Below the pieces are notes generated by a model. The model saw only the letters and a list, made by a program, of their open reading frames with translations, searched no databases and was not told the DNA's origin. This document shows, piece after piece, positions 14,710 through 22,535 of a stretch of 23,740 nt of DNA. The translations under genes and the position numbers were made by a program. Positions within the stretch are counted from its first letter, which is position 1. Each line of letters starts with the position of its first letter. Origin of the DNA: Candidatus Faecivivens stercorigallinarum (GTDB lineage Bacteria > Bacillota > Clostridia > Oscillospirales > Ruminococcaceae); the NCBI GenBank assembly GCA_018715465.1, contig DVLN01000155.1:1-23740 (forward strand), read 5' to 3'.

Positions 14710-16890
14710 TTAATTCTGATCAGCAGACTGATGCACCTTAAATTCAGTTGTTTGCTGCACCTGTTCAAACTGCTTCTGCGCCTTCTGGGAAGCGGCCTTT
14801 GCCATATCCGAGAAGGTCCGGTGGGAGTTATTCAGCTTCCGGCTGCCGCGCCGGTCAACCAGCTGATAACTGGTATCCGGCTGCATCACACGGGTGTTGA
14901 CATTGTCGCTCCACATGACTTCCAGAATCTCTTCTGCTCTGGGCATCAGCTCCGCCTCAATCGGGAAGACCAGCTCGACACGATGGTCCAGATTGCGCTG
15001 CATCCAGTCGGCACTGCCCATCCAGATTCTCGGCTTGCCGCCGCACTCAAACCGGAAGATACGGCTGTGCTCCAGCAGCTGGCCGACGATCGAATGGACG
15101 GTGATATTTTCGCTCAGACCGGGCACACCGGGAATCAGACAGCAGATGCCGCGAACGATCAGTTTGACCGGTACGCCCGCCTGAGAGGCCTTGTACAGCA
15201 GCTCAATGATCTCCGGGTCAACCAGCGAGTTGACCTTTGCGGTAATGCCGGAGGGCAGTCCCTGGGCCGCACAGGCAATCTCACCTTCAATCATCTCACG
15301 GAAGAAGGGACGCATGTCAATGGGCGCAGTGACAAAACGATTGTAACGGGGCGGACGGGAGTAACCGGTCAGGACGTTAAACAGCGACGAAGCATCACTG
15401 CCGTACGGTTCCTTGCAGGTCATGACGCCCATGTCGGTATAAATACGGGCGGTCGAATCATTATAGTTCCCGGTACCCATATGAACATACCGGCGGATAC
15501 CGTCTTCCTCCCGGCGGACAACCAGCAGAATCTTGCAGTGGGTTTTCAGTCCCGACAGGCCGTATACAACATGACAGCCCGCTTTCTCCAGCTTCTGTGC
15601 CCAGTGGATGTTGTTTTCCTCATCAAACCGTGCCTTCAGTTCGACCAGTACCGTGACCTGTTTGCCGTTTTCCGCCGCCCGCATCAGAGCAGCAACAATC
15701 GGCGAATGGCCGGATACCCGGTAAAGGGTTTGTTTAATCGCCAGTACATCCGGGTCCTCAGCAGCGGCACGGACAAAGTCGACGACCACATCAAAGCTCT
15801 CATACGGATGATGAATCATGCAGTCATGCGCACGAATGGCAGCGAAAATATCTTCATATCCGACAAAATCAGCCGGTTCCGCAACCGGAATGATCGGGTC
15901 GTAGCACATACTGCTGCACCCGGGGATAGAAGCAAACTTGGAGAAGAGCGTCAGATCCAGCGGACCTGTTACCCGAATCACCCTGCTTTTTTCAATCGGC
16001 AGCATCTCTTCAAGAAACGCCAGTGCTTCATTGTCGCAGTCAGTCTCTACCTCCAGACGCACCGGACGGCCGGTTTTGCGTTTTTTGATCGACGCCTTGA
16101 TCTCTTCCAGGAAATCATTGGATTCTTCGTCGATCGACAGGTCGGAGTCACGGGTGATGCGGAAGAGGGAACAGGAGATGATCTCATGCAGCTCAAACAA
16201 CGACGCCATATGGGCAATAATAATCTCTTCCAGCAGAATAAAACTGCGCTGTTTGACGCCGTTAACCTCACTGGTCTCCGGCAGTTCCAAAAAGCGGGGG
16301 AGAATAGAAGGAACCTGTACAACTGCGAATGTTTCCTTGGATTTTTTCTGCTTTTTCTGTTCCTTTTTGCCGGTATCCTTTTCATCTTTCTTTTCCTGCA
16401 GCCGGACAACGATATTCAGGCTCTTGTTCGCCAGCATCGGGAAGGGGCGGCTGCGGTCGACCGCCATCGGGGTCAATACCGGAAACAGCACTTTATTAAA
16501 ATAGGCGTCAACATGGGTTTTCTGCTGCGGGGTCAGCTGCTCAGCCGTCACAAACCGGATTCCGCTCTTTTCCAGCTGGGGCAGGATCGAACGGCTCAGG
16601 CAGGAATACTGCCGCTCGACAAAATCCCGGATTTTCCTGTCCAGCAGCGGCAGCAATTCTTCCGCAGTCATTCCGGCAGGTGAGATCTTGGAGCGTTTGG
16701 ACTCCGCCATATCCATGACACCCGCCACACGCACCATTGTAAATTCATCCAGGTTGGATGCAGTGATCGCCAGAAAACGCATCCGTTCCATCAGCGGATT
16801 TTCCTTTTCATACGCTTCCTCAAGAACGCGGGCATTAAAATCCAGCCAGCTCAGTTCCCGGTCAAGCAGATTGGTCTTTGTTTCCATCAT
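14710..16890 (-). CDS. ppk1: Polyphosphate kinase 1
   Basis: Ppk1 reversibly makes long-chain polyphosphate from ATP. The 726-residue protein has the N-terminal domain starting LLDRELSWLDFNARVLEEA, the head domain, and two phospholipase D-like catalytic domains. The catalytic histidine is H451 in LKTHCK, close to VHMGTGNYN. IKQTLYRVSG, VTVLVELKARFDEENN and MGSADWMQRNLDHRVELVFPI are also present. Residues 166-186 form an unusual lysine-rich insertion, ten lysines in 21, just before the conserved FAVVQVPSILPRF strand. The start is the ATG at 16890, 8 bases from GGGAG (16903-16899); a TTG at 16905 lacks a ribosome binding site. The ppx-like gene ends 27 bases upstream. This is a firm family call. 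Confidence 0.96.
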   Translation of the reverse strand: MMETKTNLLDRELSWLDFNARVLEEAYEKENPLMERMRFLAITASNLDEFTMVRVAGVMDMAESKRSKISPAGMTAEELLPLLDRKIRDFVERQYSCLSRSILPQLEKSGIRFVTAEQLTPQQKTHVDAYFNKVLFPVLTPMAVDRSRPFPMLANKSLNIVVRLQEKKDEKDTGKKEQKKQKKSKETFAVVQVPSILPRFLELPETSEVNGVKQRSFILLEEIIIAHMASLFELHEIISCSLFRITRDSDLSIDEESNDFLEEIKASIKKRKTGRPVRLEVETDCDNEALAFLEEMLPIEKSRVIRVTGPLDLTLFSKFASIPGCSSMCYDPIIPVAEPADFVGYEDIFAAIRAHDCMIHHPYESFDVVVDFVRAAAEDPDVLAIKQTLYRVSGHSPIVAALMRAAENGKQVTVLVELKARFDEENNIHWAQKLEKAGCHVVYGLSGLKTHCKILLVVRREEDGIRRYVHMGTGNYNDSTARIYTDMGVMTCKEPYGSDASSLFNVLTGYSRPPRYNRFVTAPIDMRPFFREMIEGEIACAAQGLPSGITAKVNSLVDPEIIELLYKASQAGVPVKLIVRGICCLIPGVPGLSENITVHSIVGQLLEHSRIFRFECGGKPRIWMGSADWMQRNLDHRVELVFPIEAELMPRAEEILEVMWSDNVNTRVMQPDTSYQLVDRRGSRKLNNSHRTFSDMAKAASQKAQKQFEQVQQTTEFKVHQSADQN

Positions 16891-16917
16891 AGTCTTATCT
16901 CCCAAAATATCCTCTCT

Positions 16918-18426
16918 TTATTTCAGCAACGCGGTTTTGACATGCAGAACCGGCAGCACGCCAAATACCTCATAAAACAGCTGGGCCGCCGCATCAAACG
17001 CCTTTTTCTCCAGATACAGGTTGCCGTCATACACCGTGCTGACTGTCAGCCGGTCTCCGTCAAGACGGATGGAAATATCCGACAGCTTCTGCTTTTTGCA
17101 GCAGTCCAGCGCGTCTGCCAGCTGGAAATAAGCACGCAGCTGCTGAATCCGCAGATTATCCCTGCTGCCTTCCGACTGCTGAATCTGTGCGATAACCTTT
17201 CGCTGTCCCAGTGTCATTCCAGGAATGTTGAAGGTCTCAATCAGCGAAGCGCTGCAATGGGCGTGAAACTCAATGTCGCTGAAATAGCCGCAGTTGTGCA
17301 GCAGGCAGGCCAGCTTCAGATAGATCAGATCATCCTCCTGAGAGTGCAGCTTGCGGGTCTTCTGGTACAGCTTTTCGGCAAAATCACAAACCTTTTCGGC
17401 ATGTTCCATTGCGCATCCATACCGTTTGGCCAGCGTGCGCGCACAGCCCAGTGCGTTTTCCTGCATATACTGGTCATATTCCTTACGCTCCGGCTTGAGC
17501 AGCATCTGCTCAAGCAGCGAACCCATCAGCGAACCATATACACCAATGACCACCGACACTCCGGTCAGCTCGGTCAGTTTATTGTAAATTAGAACCGACG
17601 CATAGATTGCCCGCTCCTGTTTGATGCTAAGTCCGTATTCCTTTCCTGCATTTTCGGGCATCATCTCCATCAGGTGCTGACCCAGCTGCATCAGTTTTTC
17701 TGCCGGAATCATGCAGCGTTTATCCTCAATTTCTACGCCGCACATCCGCGCAATCGCTTCCAGTTCAGCATCGGCAAAAACCAGCGTTTTGACCGATTTA
17801 CGGAATCCATAGCTGTCCAGGCCATCCAACCCGTCTTCCAAAAACTCGTTCATAACAGGAGAGACCAGTTCGGTATCACCCGCAAGCTCTTCCCGCATCT
17901 GCAAAACATCAAATACCGTAACCGGCAGATTCTGCCGCAGCCGCTGGCGCTTCACACTTTGCAGCGCCAGTCCGAGCGATTCATTTCCGATCACTGCATA
18001 CAGGTACTTATCACCTTTATCCCGGTCAAAAGAAGCCATTGCCTTCTGCATCTGCCAGTAAAGCAGTGCCTTTTCCTCTTCATCGCTGATGATTTCCAGA
18101 TTCAGACCGGTTCTTTCGGTCAGCTGGGATTTAAAGAAGATAAAATTATCTGCGCTCCGCAGAAAATCGGTCGAAAACAGCCGGTATGCCTCCACACCGT
18201 ATGCTTCCATTTCCTGCCGGTAACCGTTTAAAATCCGACACAGCTCCAGAATAGATGCCTGCCCAATCCGACCGGTCGTCGCCGTCTCTTTTTCCAGATC
18301 AAAGAAACATTCCAGCCGGTCCAGCACCTCAATCCCGGTACTGCGGTTCTGAGCAATCAACATGGTGACCATATCTGAGCCGATCTCAATAACGGCGCAT
18401 ATTCTGCCACCTTTTTTCTTAGGCAT
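16918..18426 (-). CDS. Ppx/GppA-family protein with degenerate active sites
   Basis: This 502-residue protein has the Ppx/GppA layout: two actin-like ATPase-fold domains (about 1-300) and a C-terminal HD-type helical domain (about 310-500). Family landmarks are CAVIEIGSDMVTMLIA, STDFLRSADN and the acidic ISDEEE (E116-E118). The loop that should read DIGGGS is V145-I-G-N-E-S150, so the metal-binding aspartate and two glycines are gone. The HD motif is LLHNCG (H377-N378), so its aspartate is also lost. The protein is likely a weak or inactive hydrolase that may bind polyphosphate or (p)ppGpp; this is inference. The ATG has AAGGAGG 9 bases upstream. It is the first gene of the ppx-ppk-pfk run behind a consensus promoter. 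Confidence 0.85.
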   Translation of the reverse strand: MPKKKGGRICAVIEIGSDMVTMLIAQNRSTGIEVLDRLECFFDLEKETATTGRIGQASILELCRILNGYRQEMEAYGVEAYRLFSTDFLRSADNFIFFKSQLTERTGLNLEIISDEEEKALLYWQMQKAMASFDRDKGDKYLYAVIGNESLGLALQSVKRQRLRQNLPVTVFDVLQMREELAGDTELVSPVMNEFLEDGLDGLDSYGFRKSVKTLVFADAELEAIARMCGVEIEDKRCMIPAEKLMQLGQHLMEMMPENAGKEYGLSIKQERAIYASVLIYNKLTELTGVSVVIGVYGSLMGSLLEQMLLKPERKEYDQYMQENALGCARTLAKRYGCAMEHAEKVCDFAEKLYQKTRKLHSQEDDLIYLKLACLLHNCGYFSDIEFHAHCSASLIETFNIPGMTLGQRKVIAQIQQSEGSRDNLRIQQLRAYFQLADALDCCKKQKLSDISIRLDGDRLTVSTVYDGNLYLEKKAFDAAAQLFYEVFGVLPVLHVKTALLK

Positions 18427-18542
18427 AAAAGATATCCTCCTTGGTGATAAAAACGGAGCTCCTATCCGGGAAGCACCGCTTGCAGTAATTTATTTATCAA
18501 AATGATCAGAAATACCATTTTTTAAAAGAAATACATAATAAA

Positions 18543-18571
18543 ATTATATATATTCCCAATGATTCTGTCAA
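18543..18571 (-). promoter_or_regulatory. Perfect-consensus sigma-A promoter of the polyphosphate operon
   Basis: On the minus strand TTGACA (18571-18566) and TATAAT (18548-18543) are both perfect and are spaced by exactly 17 bases. Transcription should start near 18536, leaving a leader of about 110 bases before the Ppx/GppA start. The leader has only short dyads, such as GGAGCTCC and CGGA/TCCG before TTTTT, that are too weak to call a riboswitch or attenuator. The rest of the 18427-18631 gap shows no other feature. Confidence 0.88.
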
Positions 18572-18631
18572 TTGATTTTCTCAGGCTTTTTATTTTTTTG
18601 GCAACCCAACAGTTTTTACAGATAAAATCCG

Positions 18632-19525
18632 TCAGTTTGCCGAAAATTCTTCCGGCTGTGGCAGATATTCCAAAAACAGCTGCACGACCGATGGAAGGTA
18701 AGCGTCCATACAAACCGCCGCGACAATCGACGACCGGAATTCTGGATCGGCAATCCTCACGCAGCAGCTTTCTTCTCCCAACCCCCTGGCGGAAGAGTCC
18801 GGCACAATCCCAATCCCTATAGCTGTTTTTGCAAGGGAAACGACTGTTCGTGCATCATCACAGATGCAGAAATATTGCGGCGTCAACCCCTTTTCCCGCA
18901 TCAGTTCAGTCAGAGGGGGTTCCCATCTCCGGTAAATAATCAGAGGTACTTCCTTCAGTTGCTGGATCGACAGCGTCTTTGGGACCTTTCCAAAAATCCG
19001 CACAAACGCCGAACGCTGACCAACCGCTGCCATCTGCTCCTGACGCAGGACACGGCATTGCAGGCCATTGGACAGAAAGGGGGTTCGAATGATCGCCAGA
19101 TCAAGACGGTGTCCCCGCAGCTGTTCCAGCAACTGATAGGTATTTTGTTCACTAATCTCCATCCGCACTTCCGGGTAATCCTTCCAGAATTCACCCAGCC
19201 AGCCGGTCAAATCGGCACCGCAAACCGAGGAGACCACGCCCAGCCGCAATGTACCGCAGGCGCCTTCTCGAAAATCGCGCAATTCCTTTTCTATTGAATC
19301 CGCCATTGCCAGCAGTCCCTGTGTGCGTTCATACAACAGTTTTCCCGCATCGGTCAAAATAAACCGCCTGCCATCCCGGTTGAACAACCGGCAGCTCAGT
19401 TCTTCTTCCAGCTGCCGAATCTGAGTACTCAGCGGCGGCTGCGACATATACAGCTGCCGCGCAGCAGCAGAAACGCTGCCAAGTTCAGCAACTGCCGCAA
19501 AATAACGGAGTTGTTTCAGGTCCAT
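18632..19525 (-). CDS. LysR-family transcriptional regulator
   Basis: This 297-residue protein is a standard LysR-type regulator. The N-terminal winged helix-turn-helix shows MDLKQLRYFAAVAELGSVSA, then AARQLYMSQPPLSTQIRQLE and LFNRDGRRFILTDAG. A linker helix (about 60-88) leads to the periplasmic-binding-protein-like effector domain, with GTLRLGVVSSV and LDLAIIRTPF. The effector is unknown. The start is the ATG at 19525, 7 bases from AAAGGA (19538-19533); the frame extends upstream to 19552 without a ribosome binding site. It is divergent from the YibE/F gene. LysR proteins often regulate the divergent neighbour and themselves, and the intergenic region carries a 19-bp palindrome that could be its site. 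Confidence 0.92.
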   Translation of the reverse strand: MDLKQLRYFAAVAELGSVSAAARQLYMSQPPLSTQIRQLEEELSCRLFNRDGRRFILTDAGKLLYERTQGLLAMADSIEKELRDFREGACGTLRLGVVSSVCGADLTGWLGEFWKDYPEVRMEISEQNTYQLLEQLRGHRLDLAIIRTPFLSNGLQCRVLRQEQMAAVGQRSAFVRIFGKVPKTLSIQQLKEVPLIIYRRWEPPLTELMREKGLTPQYFCICDDARTVVSLAKTAIGIGIVPDSSARGLGEESCCVRIADPEFRSSIVAAVCMDAYLPSVVQLFLEYLPQPEEFSAN

Positions 19526-19555
19526 TGTGCTATCCTTTCCATCAAATACCACCCG

Positions 19556-19584
19556 ATTATACTATTTATTTTACGCTACCGACA
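19556..19584 (-). promoter_or_regulatory. Candidate lysR promoter
   Basis: On the minus strand TATAAT (19561-19556) is a perfect -10 box. TGTCGG (19584-19579), 17 bases upstream, is a weak -35 box, which fits a promoter needing or tolerating a regulator. The first 12-bp repeat overlaps the -35 region. Confidence 0.5.
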
Positions 19585-19593
19585 GTGCAAAAT
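19582..19593 (+). repeat. 12-bp direct repeat, copy 1
   Basis: ACAGTGCAAAAT here recurs exactly at 19689-19700, 107 bases away in the same orientation. This copy overlaps the candidate -35 box of the lysR promoter, which suggests a protein binding site. Confidence 0.6.
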
Positions 19594-19636
19594 CAACCCT
19601 TTATACAAATCCGAATGTAAAGTTCATGTAATTTCT

Positions 19637-19655
19637 ATCCAAAAAGTTTTTGGAT
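19637..19655. promoter_or_regulatory. 19-bp palindrome between lysR and yibE/F, candidate operator
   Basis: ATCCAAAAAGTTTTTGGAT has two perfect 9-bp arms around a central G (19646). It sits between the two divergent promoters, about 50 bases upstream of the yibE/F -10 box. LysR-type regulators bind dyads at such positions. It has no adjacent U-tract and no gene ends nearby, so a terminator is unlikely. Confidence 0.6.
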
Positions 19656-19681
19656 TGATTTGAATGCCCAAAAATTCAACC

Positions 19682-19710
19682 TGTTTTCACAGTGCAAAAT
19701 ATGTTATAAT
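19682..19710 (+). promoter_or_regulatory. Extended -10 promoter of the yibE/F gene
   Basis: TATAAT (19705-19710) is preceded by TG one base upstream (19702-19703), a perfect extended -10 box. The -35 position has only TGTTTT (19682-19687). The leader (about 60 bases) contains the small hairpin CTGCC/GGCAG (19725-19738). Confidence 0.65.
19689..19700 (+). repeat. 12-bp direct repeat, copy 2
   Basis: ACAGTGCAAAAT is an exact copy of 19582-19593. It fills the spacer between the -35 and -10 positions of the yibE/F promoter, where a bound protein would block or remodel the promoter. Confidence 0.6.
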
Positions 19711-19775
19711 AATCAAATGAAAAGCTGCCTCCCGGCAGTACAGACCATCTACCTTTTAACGAAAGGACTGCTGCG

Positions 19776-21242
19776 ATGAAAACCAAAAAAGAAATTTTTC
19801 ACCTCTATTTCAAAAGTGAACCATCTACCCGGGCTGACCAAATATTATACGTCATCACAGTCATCATCAGCATGATTCTGCTGGCGGGCGGCTATTCCTT
19901 TGCCGTCCATGGCGGAACCGTCCTGGGACAGAATTTGGGCGGAATCCAATCGGAAGAATACCGCGCCCGCATTACCGAGGTCATCTCCTCCAACGATATT
20001 TACTCCCAGTATTCCGACTCGATTGCCGAACGCAGGACCGTCTGTTATGCAACCCTGCTCAGCGGCCCGGATGAAGGAAAACAGATTCTTGTGACACAGG
20101 TGCAGGACACGACCACACTCACCCTATCCGACCCCTGTAAAGAAGGAGACAAGCTATATGTCTACCAACAGGAGAATGAATACGGTGAGATGCAGTGGTA
20201 CACTTCCGGGTATATCCGCAGCGACTGGCTGGCGCTGCTGGCGGGATTGTTCATTCTTCTGGTGCTGGTATTCGGCGGGATGAAAGGGGTACGGACACTG
20301 ATTTCTCTGGCGCTGACCTGTCTGGCAATCTTTGCCGTGCTGATTCCGATGACCGCGGCAGGATACAACATCTACCTCACGTCAATTGGCGTCTGCCTGT
20401 TTACAATTATTATGACGCTGGCGTTGGTCAGCGGCTGGCGAATCAAAAGCCTCGCAGCCGGGATCGGCTGTGCAGGCGGAGTATTGATCGCTGGTCTGAT
20501 TACGCTGATCAGTGAATATCAGATGCGGATGACCGGTCTGGTGGACGACGATTCCATGATGCTGCTTTTTATCAACGAACAGCACCCGATCGACCTTAAA
20601 GGGATTGTCTTCGCCGCCATCATCATCGGCGCGGTCGGTGCGACGATGGACGTCGGTATGGATATTGCCTCTTCGCTGACCGAATTGTACTGCCAGAACC
20701 CTGACATCCGGGCACTCAGCCTGATGCGAAGCGGCTTTACCATTGGTCGGGACATCATGGGAACGATGTCCAATACGCTGGTGCTGGCCTATATCGGCAG
20801 CGGGCTGCATGTCACGCTGCTGTTCATGACCTATTATGACAACCTGGAAAAGGTGCTCAGCGTCGAAATGATCACCGGAGAAGTCTTGCAGGCGTTGGCA
20901 GGCAGCATCGGTATTGTCTTCACGATACCGGTGACCACTTTTGCCACCGTGTTCCTCTATTACATCACCCGCAAACGCCGCCGTCACCGGTTGGCAAAAA
21001 CGGCAGTGTCCACAGTTGACCCGCAGTCTGACGCTTCCCAGGTATCTGATTCAGGCGAAACACCGGCAAATATGCCTTCTCCCGTTTCCGACGAACCCAA
21101 AACAGACTTGTCTTCGCCCCCGAATTCGCCCCCGAATTCGCCCCCGGATTCGCCGCCGCGTACCCTCAGAAGCCCGGATGAAGTGCCGTTTTTAAGAAAT
21201 GCCGGGACAGAACAGCATTCGGTTCCTCCTTTCCGGCGATAA
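19776..21242 (+). CDS. YibE/F-family multi-pass membrane protein
   Basis: This 488-residue protein belongs to the YibE/F-like family of bacterial membrane proteins, whose function is unknown. One transmembrane helix (about 23-44) is followed by an extracytoplasmic domain (about 45-148). At least six hydrophobic segments then run to about 405, including VFGGMKGVRTLISLALTC and IIIGAVGATMDVGMDIASSL, the family's most conserved region. The last 80 residues are a hydrophilic, proline- and serine-rich tail after a basic stretch (RKRRRHR), with SPPN-type repeats at 447-462. AAAGGA (19762-19767) lies 8 bases before the ATG. It is monocistronic, divergent from lysR and followed by a terminator. Small-solute transport is conceivable, but nothing in the sequence proves it. 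Confidence 0.88.
   Translation: MKTKKEIFHLYFKSEPSTRADQILYVITVIISMILLAGGYSFAVHGGTVLGQNLGGIQSEEYRARITEVISSNDIYSQYSDSIAERRTVCYATLLSGPDEGKQILVTQVQDTTTLTLSDPCKEGDKLYVYQQENEYGEMQWYTSGYIRSDWLALLAGLFILLVLVFGGMKGVRTLISLALTCLAIFAVLIPMTAAGYNIYLTSIGVCLFTIIMTLALVSGWRIKSLAAGIGCAGGVLIAGLITLISEYQMRMTGLVDDDSMMLLFINEQHPIDLKGIVFAAIIIGAVGATMDVGMDIASSLTELYCQNPDIRALSLMRSGFTIGRDIMGTMSNTLVLAYIGSGLHVTLLFMTYYDNLEKVLSVEMITGEVLQALAGSIGIVFTIPVTTFATVFLYYITRKRRRHRLAKTAVSTVDPQSDASQVSDSGETPANMPSPVSDEPKTDLSSPPNSPPNSPPDSPPRTLRSPDEVPFLRNAGTEQHSVPPFRR
21113..21160 (+). repeat. 12-nt tandem repeat in the yibE/F 3' coding region
   Basis: TTCGCCCCCGAA occurs twice exactly (21113-21136), then once with a single change (21137-21148), then as a diverged copy (21149-21160). 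In frame it encodes SPPN, SPPN, SPPD, SPPR in the cytoplasmic tail. Because units are multiples of three, copy number could vary without a frameshift. Confidence 0.75.
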
Positions 21243-21250
21243 ACTGAATA

Positions 21251-21308
21251 AAACAGAAAACAAAGGTCTGGAAACTGCGTAAGCGATTTTCAGACCTTTG
21301 CTGTTTTT
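21251..21308. terminator. Two-way terminator between yibE/F and serA
   Basis: CAAAGGTCTG (21261-21270) and CAGACCTTTG (21291-21300) form a perfect 10-bp stem, extended by AAACAG (21251-21256) pairing with CTGTTT (21301-21306). CTGTTTTT follows on the plus strand and TTTTCTGTTTTATT on the minus strand. It separates the convergent genes. Confidence 0.9.
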
Positions 21309-21323
21309 ACCTTTTGGTTAGAT

Positions 21324-22490
21324 TCAGATGACTCTGCTCCGAATAACATCCGGTACCTGATCCAGCAGTCCGGCCAGATTTTCTGGAACCTTTCCGCTCA
21401 GATCAAAGATGGTATAGGCATATTCCTTGCGGGAACCGGAAATCATATTTTCGATGTTGCAGCCCGCGTCGGAAATGACCGCAGTCAGCTTGTTGATCAG
21501 GCCGCTGACGTTCAAATGAATGACGCAGACACGCGGCATGCCTGCACTGCGGGGAAGGGTCAGATTGGGCAGATTGACCGAATTGACGGTGTTGCCTGTC
21601 TCCAGATACTCCATCAGCTCATTGGCCGCCATCACTGCACAGTTGTCCTCCGACTCAGGTGTCGATGCGCCCAGATGAGGGAAGGAAACAATATTTTCAT
21701 GTCCCAGCGTCTCATCCGCCGGGAAATCGGTCACATAGCAGGCAATCTTCTTCTGATCAACCGCTTCCAGCAGATCTTCAGTGACGACCAGTTCGCCTCT
21801 GGCAAAGTTTAAGAGCCGAACGCCCGCTTTCATCGTCGCAATCGACGACGCGTTGATCATCCCGCGGGTTTCGCCGGTGCAGGGAAGGTGCAGCGTGATA
21901 TAATCACAGTTTTCGTAAATATCCTTGAGAGAAGTCGCATGGTGAATCGACGAGGACATCGACCAAGCCGCGTCAACCGACAGATATGGGTCATAGCCAT
22001 AAACCGTCATTCCCAATTTAGCGGCGGCATTTGCCACCAGTACGCCAATCGCACCCAGGCCAATGACGCCCAGCTTTTTACCAAGGATTTCCGGTCCAAC
22101 AAAGGCGCCTTTTCCTTTTTCAACCTTTTTGGATACCTCAGCACCGCTGCCTTTGAGGGTCTGCACCCAGGTCATCGAGTCGGCAACTTTACGGGATGCC
22201 ATCAGCAGGCCGAGAATGGTGATCTCCTTGACCGCGTTGGCGTTGGCACCAGGCGTATTGAAGACAACGATGCCTTTACGTGCGCAATCATCCAGCGGAA
22301 TGTTGTTCACTCCGGCGCCCGCGCGGGCAATTGCCATCAGTGAGGCAGGGAAATCCATATCGTGCATCGAAGCGGAGCGTACCAGCACCGCATCGGGGGC
22401 TTCCATCTCATCGCCCCAGGTATATTTTGTACGGTCAAACCGTCCCAGCCCAATCGGGGAAATCTTATTCAGCGTCTGAATCTGATACAT
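21324..22490 (-). CDS. serA: D-3-phosphoglycerate dehydrogenase
   Basis: SerA oxidises 3-phosphoglycerate to 3-phosphohydroxypyruvate with NAD+, the first step of serine synthesis. The 388 residues hold the split substrate domain, the Rossmann domain with LGVIGLGAIGVLVANAAAKL, and the catalytic set R231 (NFARGEL), E260 (FPADETLGH) and H272 (FPHLGAST). A C-terminal ACT domain (about 318-388) starts MPRVCVIHLNVSGL and is likely the serine-feedback site. It lacks the extra ASB domain of the longer 520-residue type. The linker between E260 and H272 is short compared with E. coli SerA. The ATG has AAAGGA 10 bases upstream. It follows serC by 45 bases with no terminator, so the pair should form one transcript. 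Confidence 0.94.
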   Translation of the reverse strand: MYQIQTLNKISPIGLGRFDRTKYTWGDEMEAPDAVLVRSASMHDMDFPASLMAIARAGAGVNNIPLDDCARKGIVVFNTPGANANAVKEITILGLLMASRKVADSMTWVQTLKGSGAEVSKKVEKGKGAFVGPEILGKKLGVIGLGAIGVLVANAAAKLGMTVYGYDPYLSVDAAWSMSSSIHHATSLKDIYENCDYITLHLPCTGETRGMINASSIATMKAGVRLLNFARGELVVTEDLLEAVDQKKIACYVTDFPADETLGHENIVSFPHLGASTPESEDNCAVMAANELMEYLETGNTVNSVNLPNLTLPRSAGMPRVCVIHLNVSGLINKLTAVISDAGCNIENMISGSRKEYAYTIFDLSGKVPENLAGLLDQVPDVIRSRVI

Positions 22491-22535
22491 AATCTGCTCT
22501 TCCTTTCCTGAAGGTGACGCACGGAAAACCGCCGG

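Noticed and set aside
14605..16683. Very long open frame (692 codons) on the plus strand opposite ppk1
   Set aside because: It is antisense to a clear Ppk1 gene with intact motifs. Its translation is rich in Q, R, N and H with no recognisable domain, and it has no ribosome binding site. It is a shadow of ppk1 codon usage.
18427..18542. Possible riboswitch or attenuator in the leader of the Ppx/GppA-like gene
   Set aside because: The leader holds only 4-bp stems (CGGA/TCCG, AAGC/GCTT). Even with TTTTT after one of them, they are too weak to support a regulatory RNA.
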